From Gyrodactylus bullatarudis (taxonomy: Eukaryota; Platyhelminthes; Monogenea; Gyrodactylidea; Gyrodactylidae), in assembly GCA_012064415.1 (NCBI GenBank), contig SSNU01000202.1, positions 72,211 to 136,210 on the forward strand: a DNA stretch of 64,000 bases, written 5' to 3'. The translations under genes and the position numbers were made by a program. The notes below the pieces were generated by a model, which worked only from the letters and a program-made list of their open reading frames with translations, was not told the origin of the DNA and searched no databases. The first letter of the stretch is position 1; each line of letters opens with the position of its first letter. Shown here piece by piece: positions 47,301 to 58,060 of the stretch.

Positions 47301-50300
47301 TCTGATTGAGCGCATTGATTTGCTTTTCCCCCTTTTCATTTTTCATTAGAGGTAAATCAAGTGTTAAATTTCATAATAAGATTATGGAGATATATTGTGT
47401 GAGATTATTCTCTCTTTTTTATCAGTATTTTCTTGGCAATAAGACAGCTCTATTGATATGGAAAAGTGGTGAAGGATAATTTAGCACCTGCAGAAATACA
47501 CAGATGAGATGAAATAATTCAAAAGATGTCTTAATAAACTAAGAGATATCAAGGGGGGTTTTAGAAGAAAAAAAACTCAATTTTGTCATCAATCATGTTT
47601 GAAAATTTCCTTAGAATCTATGTATGGGTAGCGTGAAATTTTTAACCTCATACATTAGTATCAACTGTTCTGATATAACAATCAATTCTAAGCATAATTT
47701 TGTATTGAAGCATGTGTCGAAAATGCTTCACCATAAAGTTTTCAAAAATTCAGAATTTTTCGAATCGCTGCTCGATTTTCAATGAATTTTTACTACGCAT
47801 TCACTAAAATCACATTTAAGAACTGATTCACTCCGAGTAAATTTTCAAAATCTCAGTTGTCTAATTGAAAAAAATAATCCAATATAATCCCAGTAAAATG
47901 AACAATTAGCTATGTTCCTAAAAACTTGATGGATAAAAAGGGTTCAAAGTGCTAGTTTTTTATATTCAAACAAATTTTATACAAATTCAACTTACATTAA
48001 CTCCAGTTATTCTGACGATTGAATGACATGTTTGGGCTACATCAGCTCCATGTTGAATGTTGTGGTAGGGATTTGAGAATTTACTGTAACCATGCTCTAA
48101 TTTAACAAGGAATGCATCAAGAGTTGCAAAGGATATCTGAAATAAAAGAGAATCATAGTTTCAATAATAGAGTTAATTAGATAGATATAAGTCCAGTCTA
48201 TTTTCAGCCCACAGACCTTCAGACTTGAGATTGTCAATACATTCAGAGAAACAATTTCAACATCGCTGATGATTCTGTATAAAAACCTAACAATCCCCTT
48301 TTAAAGTTAAATCTTTGATTGATGTAACCAACCAATTCTTCTAGGCATCTCATTAAAAGAATTTCAAATCATCTCGTTAATATTTTTATATGACAAGAGA
48401 ATCCACTGATTTATAATGCCAAAATGGCAGATTTTTTATTTGTAAAATAATTTTGCTTATTTTCCTGTATCAAGTTTTCCTTAAACTTCTCTCAGAGCAA
48501 CATTTTCTGCAAGTGTTGTACATATTTGTGTATACTTTCTCTTCTTTGCTTAAACGTCAGAATAAAAGGGTCCCTTGGGACTAAGTTGTTAGACTGATTT
48601 AAAAATTAAATTTTCAAAAGTTTCTCATATGTAAACGAGAGGTGGATAGGAAGCATCGAGTTTTAGAAATCAATCGATATAATGATACTTGATATGAAGA
48701 TAAAAAATATAGTACATTACTAATATGTCTGTCCTCTGGATAGTCAGGAATAAAATTAACCTATAGTTTTCAACATTTCCACTTAAAAAACGTTTGAGCT
48801 ATTGATTTCAAAGATTTGAAGCCATAAAAAAATCTTCCATGAAGGCTATTTCTCTCCAATACTGTATTTGAATCGACTTAAAATTTCTATGATTTAAAAT
48901 GAAAATGAGCTCGAAATCTTTATTGATTTCGAAGATTTAGGAACATCATTCTACGAAGAATTCGAATTTTGATGGAAGAAATTCAAAGAAATTCGTCATT
49001 ATTTTCACCAATCACCATGAAGGAGAAAAGGCTGATTTCTCTGAAATTTTATGGCCAAATTGAAATTAACTGTATGATCCTGATACTGCATATCAGTATC
49101 GAATCTTTGAATCTTAAAAATAGTTAAAGTTTTGAGTTCAAACGTTAAAAAATTAACGCGTAATTTGACGCATTCTCGATATTCAAAATCGGCCTAATTT
49201 TGACCAGATAGGATAAATATATAATTGTAGATCATCTCATTTTCATATCAACTATCTGTACAATCTGTATTTTTTTTGAAAAATTTTTTCCCTTAAGTCA
49301 GATTAAAAAATTGCGGATTAATTTCTTATTTTTTTTTAAATAGTGGAATGGTTTTGACCTAGTCACAAAATTAAGGCTATTTCCTATCAATATTTTGAAT
49401 CGACTCAAGATTGCTAGGATTTGAATCATAGAAAATATAATGATAAGAAAAGTGAGACCCACTTTGAATCTGGAAATAAGATCATAATTCTGAAAGAGGT
49501 ATATTCCAATTGTCTTCAAAGAATGATTCTCGGATATTCTGTGCAGTTTGAAGATATCAAAGGACCAGTCGTCAATGGAATTCTAAAAGAGGGAAAAATA
49601 TAAAGTTTAATGAATATTTCTGAGTTATGCCATCAATCAAACCAAGTCCAGAGAAAGATTAATGCGAAGATTATATAATCTTGATTTCCAAGACCATAGC
49701 AACTCTAATTTACTCTCTACCAGGTTCGACCAGAGTTTAGCTATTTAGCTATTTATATATTCATAAAAACCTCAGTAAATTAAATCTGAACTAAACCAAG
49801 TGGGCATTAGTAGTAGGCATCAGGAAACACTCGAAATTTTCGAAAATTTTTTAGAAGATTTAGGATTTTCATCATAAACCAATAATAACGATTGGCTTTT
49901 AATATTTCGGCTGTTATACGAATCTGTTAGATCTAACTTTAAAAATGCAATTTACGAACTTTTAATTCTCTGATACCCTAAAATCCCATTTTCCCAAACA
50001 TCATCAACATATCCCAAATTGATCGGAATTTTTTACTAAAATATGCGGTGCTGATTGAAAATATCTTACGAACCTATTTCTATTTAAAACTTCATTCAAA
50101 TGGCTCAAAATTTAGATTTTAGTAGAAGAAATTCATTGAAATAGTGGGCGCTAATTCAAAAATCGGCATTTTCAATTGTGATTTTGGGTAAAATTTAAAA
50201 TACATACATGGATTATCAGGAACTTTTCAACGGTGAAAAATTCTCTTTAAAATGAGCTTGTAAGTAAATAAGTATTGTTATAATATTAATAATTATAATT

Positions 50301-53300
50301 ATAGATATCTTCTGAAATCTCATTAAAAACTCGATTGAAACAATAATTTTTTCTTTCTATATACTGCCGAAAAAATGTGTTACGAAATTAATTTTTTTCT
50401 CAAAAAATTGTCTCATTAACTTGAATTATAGGAGTTGTTTTAGTTCATTTTCGTCAAATTTCTTGGCTTGAAAATTTAAATATCAAACGAACCTTTAGCA
50501 TTTCATCTGATTGTTTGTTGATAACTGTGCTTATTTCGGGTATCGTCCGTTTGTACATTCTTAAAAAAACAATTTAGTTACATTGGATCATTCAATGAAA
50601 TGTGAACATTAAAAAAATAATAAATATCTATAAAACTAAAGTTGAGAGAACATGCATAAAAAGAAATAAAAACCTTCAAACATGAGGAAAAATCAACTGA
50701 TGGCAATCAATCAATCGTTACTCTCACCTGATTGGTCAATATGAGAATAATTTGTATAATTGAATGTAAAAATATAAGAGACAGAGTATTACAGATGAAA
50801 TATTCAGGTAAATTCTCAGATAAAGCTAGTTAGTATGAAGATGGGAATTTATAATTTTTTCGAAAATCTCAATTTTTTCATCCAGATTTTCTGGAATCTA
50901 GATCACGATTCACTCACTTTTGCTCACTTCCACTATAAGAAGTAAAAATTTTGAAAAATCATTTATAAAGGAAATTATAGCATATTTTGAATCTTGAAGT
51001 AGCGCCAAATTACCATTTTTGAACTTTAATTCGAAAATATTTGCTGATTTCAATGTGAGAGAGTGATCTAAATTTTATTTTCAGGATCACGATTAGTCAA
51101 AGAAATTAAATATGGTGAATCTGACTATTAGTACTACCCTATTATCGTGTGGAAATTAAATTTTGATATTTTGATCATTTCCCTACTTGAAAATCTATGA
51201 AATTCTGATGATTCAAGATTCCTGAAAAATGGCGAATTAATCAAAATTCTTATAGTGTTAATCGGTTTTCTTGGCTTGTTGTGATCCTAAAAATCAACTT
51301 TTGATCACTCTCTCGCTTTGAAATTAGCAAAATTAGACAACTTAAAGATCAAAAAATTGGGATTTTGGTGCTACTTTGAGATTTAAAATACGCCATAATT
51401 ATCATAAATTTTTTCTTCGTATCGTAAAAGTGGGCCTAGTGATCAAGATTACAAAAATGAGATTTTTGTAAAATTTATAAATTCCCATCTTCATATTAAC
51501 TAGGTGTACAAAAATTCACATAAAATCATAATTGGAAAAGTAAAATTAAGATATATTAACATCAGATGTATGATCGAGCATGTAAAAGAGGTATTGGCAA
51601 CACAATTAAAATATTGAATTCTGAGAAAATATTTTCCTCAAGAACTCGGTAATGGTCATTTTTGAAAAGAAAAATACATGTATTTGTAAAATTTCTCTTC
51701 TTCTATTGATGTTTTTTTGATTTCTATGCAAGACACTAGAACCACGATTTGTCAAGGAAAAAGGCATCGAAATTCTTGAATCAATCAATGCAAAAATATA
51801 TTAGTGAACTAGAGAAAAAATTCTTATCGCCATATTTGAAATTCTTGGCTAATTACGACCTTAGAAAAGGTGTTTTTGATCAGCAAAAATTTCAACTTGG
51901 AGTTCAAAATGGCACAAATTTTAAATTTGAAAAAATGCTTTTCCTCACTCTCCGTTGATTATAAACAAAATGCCATTTTGATAATTTTAGCCCCCCATTG
52001 AATGCCCCCTATTTCTATTTGAAACCAAGTTAGTTTTTAATACAAAATCAACGTTGAGATTCGAAATTTTCTTTTCTTCAGGGGAAACCTCCAAGTTCTG
52101 TCTGATTCATGGAGAAATTTCCTTCTCTCCTACATACTTGGACGAAATTTTCCAAAATTACTAAAATTGCCTATCAATATGGTAAATTTGATCTTCAAGT
52201 ATTTAACATCCATTCATTAAATATGAAATTTTTCTTATCCGTATAATAAATATAACATTCTCATCGATCATTTTTTCAATTGAAAATTTTCACAATTTTG
52301 TTTATCTTTTTAAAAAGCTATTACGTAGCGAAATTCGGTGAATTGGTGTTAAAATACTTAGGGATTTTGGAAAGTTTCGTCCAAGTCTAATAAAAAATGC
52401 AATTTTTGATTAAAATTTTTGCCTTATCGTGTCAGTTCGATTGATATATTATTATGAATAATTAATAGCCTGAAGAGAGAATTTTAAAAACTTGATTCCT
52501 ATTTAAAACTGCTGATATAGAGAAGAAGCGAGCAATAACTTGGTTTGGTAACAAGTTCAATGAGTTGCTTTAGTCATGCGTATTTATTAATTTCTTGAAC
52601 TTTATGTAACGAAATAGTGTCAACTATTCAATATTCGAAAATAAAAAAAATCCAACCTCTCTATACTAAAAATAGTGTTTAGATGTTATTTTGCTTGATG
52701 GAATTTGTTATTCATCCAAATCAAGGTATAAAATTCATTATTATAACACAGTCTCACATGGAATAATTCTTCCCAATGATATTTACCACCTATGTAGAGA
52801 AGCTGATTTCAGATGTGCTTCTTAAAAAATTCTTCAATAGACTTTTCGGGTTATTCGGTAAAAACTAAAAACACGACTTTGCCTTTCGATATAGAAAAAT
52901 ATGGACAAGGTAGAAAGACAGAAATGACATTATCTTGTTCAGGAATAAATTTTTAACAAAATAGTATGAAAGTTTTCCTTGACTCTTCTAGTTTTTGAGA
53001 CTAAGTTTAAAATTTATGATTCAAGGGCTATAACGCCACCTAAATAATTTTCAATATCGACCTAGCATGTGGCCACTTCTTCATTCGATATAACACTTTT
53101 TGAATTACATTAGTTATTCTTTTGAGAACTTGCATTCAAAATTTATGAATTTTCAAGCCACCAGGATTTCTAACAAATCGTAGATAATTTCTCCCTTGAA
53201 AACCCATTCAAATATTTTCTATCGGTTTCAATGTGTAATGTAATCAACAACTATTTTTTCGTTCAGTAAGAAATAGTTATACAGTGTATTATAATTATAA

Positions 53301-53929
53301 TTATACACTGAGATTTGAAAATTGATGTGCAAAAGTATGAGTTTGGTTTAATTTTTTTTAGATCAGTTGGGGAATAGGTAAAACAATTCCCTCATTAACA
53401 AGCCTTAGATTTAATAAAATAATACAATAGTAGTAATATCCATAAAATCTTTGAGTGAATGAAGGAGAGAAACAAAGTTATGGAAAGAGAAAAAACTTGT
53501 TTCTTTCACTCAAACGAATCTATCCACATGTAGAAAACATGAAAAATAAAAAGGGGATAATTCAGGATAATGTTTTTTCTTCCTCTCTCACTATCTCATG
53601 AGTGAAAAGAGTTAATCCACTATACATGCAAAATGCTTTTTTATTATCACTTGACTGGAAAGGAGGAAAGAAAAAGTGTCGATTTGAGTTGGAGAAAGAA
53701 GGGAGGAAGAAAAACTAGCAACGTGTTTATTTGCAAGTTTATTTACCTTTCAACTACAATTCCAGCACGTATGGCATTGGCAACAGTCTTAAATCGAGTC
53801 TTTTCCCGTTTTTGAGCATTGAATTGAGGAGTCTTAGTAAACGTTGCATTAATCCACTCCCTAACGACGACAGGACAGGCCTCTTTCTCATTTAATGTAG
53901 TCAAATCATCGATATCACTAGCAGAGGAT
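26323..53929 (-). CDS. PDE1: PDE1-type calcium/calmodulin-dependent cyclic nucleotide phosphodiesterase
   Basis: Eleven exons are read right to left: 53747-53929, 50493-50559, 49463-49582, 47996-48136, 42113-42213, 37401-37526, 33518-33619, 33095-33215, 32862-32943, 27504-27614, 26323-26417. Phases agree throughout, giving 415 residues to the stop. The first exon has VVREWINATFTKTP and NAIRAGIVVER, as between the calmodulin-binding and catalytic parts of PDE1. The catalytic domain has metal-ligand motifs NPYHNIQHGADV and ALFHDYEHTGTTNNFHI, then ILYNDRGVLENHHISSVFRL, VIEMVLSTDMSTHFDQ, LLLHCSDISHP and FSPLCDR. The tail is KWKEKAETEVLPE. The enzyme hydrolyses cAMP/cGMP under Ca2+/calmodulin control in the cytosol. 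Family resemblance is strongest to PDE1 (ILYNDRSVLENHH, LEEFFRQGD). The first exon needs 2 nt from an upstream exon that I could not identify, so the N-terminal calmodulin-binding part is missing here. Introns run from 151 nt to 5.8 kb. Confidence 0.93.
26805..27045. repeat. Dispersed repeat, inverse of 49.91-50.15 kb
   Basis: About 240 bp match in inverted orientation the stretch 49910-50150. Shared landmarks are tttgggatatgttgaagatg and aaataggttcgtaagatatt. Both copies lie in PDE1 introns. Family unknown. Confidence 0.6.
30336..30404. mobile_element. Degenerate TTAA MITE
   Basis: TTAA-bounded. It shares tattgattttcctatgacat-type sequence and the right end gcgagggttaa with the intact element at 46938. 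The left inverted end is deleted. Confidence 0.5.
31255..31415 (-). repeat. LTR-like repeat with hammerhead-like core, copy D
   Basis: Minus strand: a TATA-like tgtataaa, then CTGATGA (31320-31314), then GAAT where GAAA is needed, so this copy should be inactive as a ribozyme. It aligns along its length with the copy at 60.2 kb. Confidence 0.5.
31411..31719 (-). other. Open frame beside the LTR-like repeat
   Basis: A 102-codon frame (VRLSFKIVLEDDDGSSSITL ... DGPVFRRNSNP) with coding-like composition ends about 90 nt before the hammerhead-like core on the same strand. It may be the end of a retroelement polyprotein. Not recognised. Confidence 0.3.
33890..34050 (+). mobile_element. PLE tail with hammerhead, copy 2
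   Basis: Same tail as at 1-139. The core CTGATGA is at 33982-33988 and GAAA at 33997-34000. Stem I ACCA/TGGT is kept. Stem II is TT/AA instead of TC/GA, which is a compensating double change. Stem III is ATG/CAT. It lies in a PDE1 intron. Confidence 0.65.
35990..36185. mobile_element. piggyBac-type MITE, 196 bp
   Basis: TTAA at both ends. Inverted ends are CCCTTTCGATGCCGA and CCCTTTCGGTGCCGA. Just inside is the perfect palindrome atggacatatatgtccat. A second copy, truncated on the right, starts at 41027. Confidence 0.75.
38934..39762 (-). mobile_element. PLE 3' part with GIY-YIG endonuclease (frameshifted)
   Basis: Minus-strand frame: TTIFMKLNFKGDGFSNDVRR, then LIHKDLLKPEQKTLLVCKF, FQCDCGASYIGRAIRKLSTR, HLKKDTAVTKHIKQKNHEAS. 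This is the CXC...YIG...R...H pattern of the PLE endonuclease. A small deletion before the ADDSTDLW motif shifts the frame. A tail follows to about 38934, with a degenerate hammerhead at about 39010-39052. There is no reverse transcriptase, so it is a 5'-truncated copy. Confidence 0.8.
41027..41200. mobile_element. piggyBac-type MITE, truncated copy
   Basis: Starts TTAACCCTTTCGGTACCGA and keeps the same 18-base palindrome. The right inverted end is missing. Confidence 0.6.
41515..41820 (-). mobile_element. PLE tail with hammerhead, copy 3
   Basis: On the minus strand the conserved tail contains a hammerhead at about 41589-41632: ACCA CTGATGA, eight bases, GAAA, TGTACAT, T, TGGT. Stems I and III pair; stem II is weak (A opposite A at its base). 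Beyond it lies the tail end ggattttcggacgt shared by all copies. Confidence 0.6.
41647..42025. repeat. Left arm of 379-bp inverted repeat
   Basis: Inverse of 45513-45891 over 379 bp with no length difference seen and near-complete identity by eye. It lies 88 bp from the PDE1 exon that encodes HDYEHTG. It contains PLE tail sequence plus about 200 bp of another sequence. Confidence 0.8.
42572..42730 (-). repeat. Coding-like repeat, copy 1 (VIFLND family)
   Basis: Minus frame AVIFLNDKETKVFLTS then RTRFKVNLERNKRG, followed by an expanded G run (13 C on the plus strand) that shifts the frame before the conserved end. Homologous to 54708-54800 and 59612-59725. Confidence 0.55.
44316..44656. mobile_element. 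Palindromic MITE (TA family), short copy
   Basis: Ends ggatatgaagttggaaat and, inverted, gaatatgaagttgggaat, next to TA on both sides. The interior is strongly self-complementary. Confidence 0.65.
44763..44880 (-). mobile_element. PLE tail with hammerhead, copy 4, head-to-head with next PLE
   Basis: Minus-strand tail with a hammerhead at about 44826-44867: ACACTA before CTGATGA and TGGTGT after T17 give six pairs in stem I (one wobble). Stem III is ATG/CAT; stem II is weak. It lies directly against the plus-strand PLE at 44881. Confidence 0.65.
44881..45975 (+). mobile_element. PLE endonuclease copy with two tandem tails
   Basis: The frame from 44905 is intact through KGDGFSNDLRRKL, LIHKDLLRPEEKTLLIYKF, CDCGSSYIGRTIRKLSTR, HLKKDTAITRHLRQEGHEAS and SDDSTDVWVKEKF (to about 45362). 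It then jumps into tail sequence. Two tail copies follow (about 45381-45507 and 45758-45885), and the hammerhead in the second is deleted. This is the best-preserved GIY-YIG domain in the window. The reverse transcriptase is missing. Confidence 0.8.
45513..45891. repeat. Right arm of 379-bp inverted repeat
   Basis: Partner of 41647-42025, in the PDE1 intron on the other side of exon 42113-42213. Confidence 0.8.
46938..47027. mobile_element. 90-bp TTAA MITE
   Basis: TTAA-bounded, with 17-bp perfect inverted ends CCCTCGCCCTGGAAATG. An internal ggggtc/gacccc hairpin lies near the left end. One of the smallest piggyBac-type elements one could expect. Confidence 0.75.
50560..53746 (-). other. PDE1 intron (3.2 kb)
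   Basis: Holds the MITE at 50.82-51.5 kb and otherwise AT-rich sequence with nothing recognised. Confidence 0.65.
50823..51507. mobile_element. Palindromic MITE, second subfamily
   Basis: Ends aagctagttagtatgaagat and, inverted, cctagttaatatgaagat. The interior is partly self-complementary. Lone ends of this subfamily occur near 5.55, 35.74, 37.92, 54.55, 58.2 and 62.52 kb. Confidence 0.6.
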
Positions 53930-54707
53930 CTAAATAAATGAGAAAAATAAAATGATTGATGAGCTCTTTTTAATTCATTTTTATAAAAATGAGAGTATTT
54001 TGAAGAGTCAAGTTGAAAATAAGTCAAAGTATGTCTTTCATATGATTCTTTCGCCGAATTACACTTAAATTCATTAAAGTTTCTATTTAGCTGTTAATAA
54101 TTATAATTATTAAAAGTGAGCTTTTGCAAATGACAGGATTTATTTATTTATTAAAATTTGTTAGTATAATTTTTTTATCAATAAGCATAAATAAAGTTCA
54201 TAGAAATTTATCATCTTCGATTACTATCTGAATTTTTCAATTATCACGAAGATAAAAACTTTTCTTGTGAATCTCAAGTTTTACTCGACCTCTACGGTCA
54301 TAATCGAATTCTTCGTGTTATGATGATTCGAAATGAAAGTATAAAATCGCTTTAAACCTTAGGAATCAATAAAAATTTGAGCTCTTATGTTAAATAATTA
54401 TTTATTACTTATAAGTGGTGAATTGTGGCATTTTGGAAATTCAAAAAATAGCCTAATTTTTTATAAAAAAATTATTGGATCATTTAATTATGGGATCCAA
54501 AAATAGTTTTTGTTTCTGACTATGTTGAGAAAAAATGCAAATTCTCATCTTCATCTCAACTAGCTTAAGTATATTCTAAATAGAATCATGAAAAATACTT
54601 GATGATCATTAGGGTACGCAAAAATGGTATCTTTTCTAATTTTGTATTTAAGCTTGCCTTAATTGTTAAAAATTTAAGTTTAAAATTCTCAGGGTTTACT
54701 ACAATAT

Positions 54708-54800
54708 ATGGTTAAATTAGAGAACAGTTGCCCTCCCCCTCTTACTTCTCTCTAAGTTAACTTTGAATCGTGTTGGTCTTTTTATTATCAATTTTGACCA
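54708..54800 (-). repeat. Coding-like repeat, copy 2
   Basis: Minus frame IIKRPTRFKVNLE, then SKRGRATVL and a stop. It has one extra codon compared with 59612-59725, so the frame is kept. Confidence 0.55.
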
Positions 54801-54883
54801 GGAATTTTTTTCAAAGTCGAAGGATTCGGGAATGAAAGAAGATCAACTCTAATTGAGCATATCAGAATATAATTTAAAATATT

Positions 54884-55560
54884 GATCAACATTATGATAA
54901 TATACAATTGAAAATTGTATTTAAAATCCAAAGATTATTATTCAGTTTGATTCATAAGGATTTACTAAAACCTGAGCAAAAGACTCTTTTGGTTTGCAAA
55001 TTCCAATGTGACTGTGGAGCTTCTTATATAGGACGTGCGATTAGGAAATTGTCAACTAGGTCAAATAATCATCTAAAGAAGGATACAGCAGTAACTAAAC
55101 ACATCAAACAGAAAAATCATGAGGCTTCAATTTCTCAATTTTGTATAAAAATGCGGCTGATGACAGCACAGATTTGTGGGTGAAGGAGAAATTCTTCATC
55201 AATCACTTTAAACCAAACCTGTGTGTTCAGAAAAATTACTCTTATAATCTTCAATTACCCTGGCCTATATGAGCTTTTTCACTTTTCTCTTCACTGTTAC
55301 TATTTATTGATGAATTTTGGTGTTTTTTCAGCTCACATTATATTCTTATATTTTTCAACTTTTACTATACTTATTTCAAAATTTGTAAAATATTATTTTC
55401 ATTGAATTTAAAACTTTTATCATTATTTATGTGTCACTGCTGATGAACCATAAAGAAATCTACATCAGGTGAATAAAAAACTTTTTCCTCTATAACTGAA
55501 AGTATGACATTAAGCGGATTTTCGGACGTTTTTGATAAATTACGTGAATCATATCAACGC
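54884..55560 (+). mobile_element. PLE 3' part, sister of the copy at 39 kb
   Basis: FQCDCGASYIGRAIRKLSTR to HEASISQFCIK is the same as in the minus-strand copy at 39 kb, including the same small deletion that breaks the frame. The tail follows, with a degenerate hammerhead around CTGATGA 55440-55446. Confidence 0.75.
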
Positions 55561-55739
55561 CAAAATTTTGAAATAGGTCAATTTAAGATATTCGGTTTTC
55601 TTGTGTAATCTTGATCCTAAAAACATCTTTTGACAATTCTGTCACTTTTAGATCAATAAAAATTTTCAGCTCAAAATTCAAAAATTGGCAATTTGGCAGT
55701 AATTTAATACTTTAATAATGATATAATTTAAGAATTGAG

Positions 55740-55960
55740 TTAACTTTCTCCTTAACTCATTACTAAAACCATCTCCTTTGAAATTAAGTTACATGAGAAT
55801 TTTGGTCTTCTCAACTTCACCTGTGTTTTCAACGACATCTCTATCACCTGAAAAGTTGATAAAATTAAACTCGGCTTCATTTTCTCTATTTCTTTAGGTA
55901 TTTCCTCTAGACATGCTATCCTTCTTTTCCTCTTTCCTATGCCAATTACTAAACCAACTT
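55740..55960 (-). mobile_element. PLE fragment, inverted partner
   Basis: Minus strand: the region encoding FINF, DRDVVENTGEVEKTK and FKGDGFSNELRRKLT, with a stop in place of the usual K of MKLNF. It faces away from the plus-strand copy at 56.0 kb. Confidence 0.6.
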
Positions 55961-56009
55961 TATGTGAAACAGGACTAAAACCGGAATAATGGAGATATTT
56001 ACCATTGCC

Positions 56010-56880
56010 TTTTTTTGACCTAGGAAAGAGGATAATAGCTAGTGCAGAGGAAATACCTATAGAAATAGAGAAAATGAAGTCGAGTTTGTGGACAAATTCA
56101 TCAACTTAACAATTGATAGAAAAGTCATTAAAAACATAGATGAAGTTGAGAAAACCACGATTTTCATGAAACTTAATTTCAAAGGAGATGGTTTCAGCAA
56201 TGATTTAAGGAGAAAGTTAACTGATTTCATCAATCCACATAATAACAACATGCAACTGAAAATTGTATTTAAAACTCAGAGATTGTTTAACCTAATTCAT
56301 AAAGATTTACTGAAACCTGAAGAGAGAACTCTATTGATTTATAAATTCCAATGTGATTGTGGAGCTACATATATAGGTCTTACTATTAGGAATTCATCAA
56401 CTAGAGGGAACGATCACCTTAAGAAAGATACATGGGTGACCAGGCATCTAAGACAGGAAGGACACGAAGGTTAAATTTCAAAAAATGCTGGGGATGACAG
56501 TGCTGATGTTTGGGTGGAGAAGAAATTCTTCATAAATCTATATAAAACAAACTTATGTGTCCAACAAAAACTATTCCTATAATCTTCAATTACCCTGGCC
56601 TGTGTGAGCTTTTTCACTTTTCTCTTCACTGTTGCCAATTATTGGAGAGTTTTGGTGCTTTTTCAGCTTACAATATGCTCTGATATTCTCTGACTAACTA
56701 TTTCTTACATTATTTGTAAATTATTATCTTTAATGAATTCTTAACTATATCATTTTTAAATTTTTGCCTCTGATGATGCTTTATGGCCTTAATACATATC
56801 TTATTTCTAAATCTCCTAATAATATTTTAAGTGGATTTTCGGACATATTTGAATATTTAAATCACAGAAAAATTATTATT
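56010..56880 (+). mobile_element. PLE endonuclease copy with stop
   Basis: The frame 56088-56474 has KGDGFSNDLRRKLTDF, LIHKDLLKPEERTLLIYKF and CDCGATYIGLTIRNSSTR. A stop comes soon after RHLRQEGHEG, and DDSADVW is in another frame. The invariant-looking R after YIG is L here. The tail continues to about 56880 with a broken hammerhead. Confidence 0.7.
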
Positions 56881-57744
56881 TTCTTTAATCAATCAATCGT
56901 TCAAATTTTCGATGAAAATATGATATTTTAGTAAAATCAAAATATCTCCATATCAACTAGCCTCAGATTAGATATCGATGTCACTATCAGTTACTTGAAA
57001 AATTTCCAGTTTGAAGAAAGGGAAATTTAAATTCCCTATTATTCCATGTTTTAGTTTATTGAAATTAAAAACATATGAAATCGTTCTTGAGACATTAAGA
57101 AAGCTTGAGAGTATGCAGACTACAATTTGAAACCATAATCATATATACAAAGGGGGAGAAGAGTATACTAAACTTGTGTGAAATAAATGTGTTAAATGAA
57201 GGAAATCAATATATTATGTGAATTGAATCTTGATCTTCTACCCACTCTTATGGGTAAGCAAAAGAATTGAAAGATCGAGAAATAATCAATTAAAGCGATA
57301 TAATGGCAGCGAAGATGATAAACTTATCATCCTTTTATGTAATATTTTCTTAAAGGTTTCGCATACAGCTTGCCTTGATAACTATAATTGAAATCGTTAA
57401 TATCTTGATAGGATTTCATGAATAACATGTGAAATTAATTTAGCGATTTTAGCACCTTTTCGGAATCATTTTGGGACAAATGAAAAGAATTTTATTCAAG
57501 CCAAATAAAGGAATCATGTCTAAGAGGTTTTAATCAGAGTTCTTGGTATGTTCGAGTTTATTTTAGCATATTTTAAGTCAAAATAATAGTGAAATAAATC
57601 ACTGTGCTATTTAGAAACATTTTATTCATTAAAATTGCATTTCGATATGATAAAAAAATAGTCTTTAGATATTTTTACATCATTCCACCAAAATTTGCTC
57701 CAAAATATCTTTTTTATAGATAAAAACACAATGAGGAAATAAAA

Positions 57745-58060
57745 AATTTTATGACAGCATAGATGTATGGGTCAAAGAGAAATTCTTTATAAATCTATAC
57801 AAACCCAATCTGTGTGTTCAAAAAAACTATTCTTACAATCTTCAACTACATTGGCCTATGCGAACTTTTTCACTTTTCTCTCCACTGATGCCAATTATTG
57901 GAGAGTTTTGGTGCTTTTTCAGCTTGCATATTATTCTAATTTTATTAATCTTTCATTATTTGTAAATTATTATCTTGAATGAATTCCTAACTATATCATT
58001 TTTAAAGTTTTGCCTCTGATGATGTTTTAAAAAATACGTATATGGTTTTTAAATAAATCT
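57745..58060 (+). mobile_element. PLE C terminus and tail
   Basis: Starts within YDSIDVWVKEKFFINLYKPN of the C-terminal end, then tail. At 58.01 kb CTGATGA is present but GAAA has become AAAA, so the ribozyme should be dead. Confidence 0.65.
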
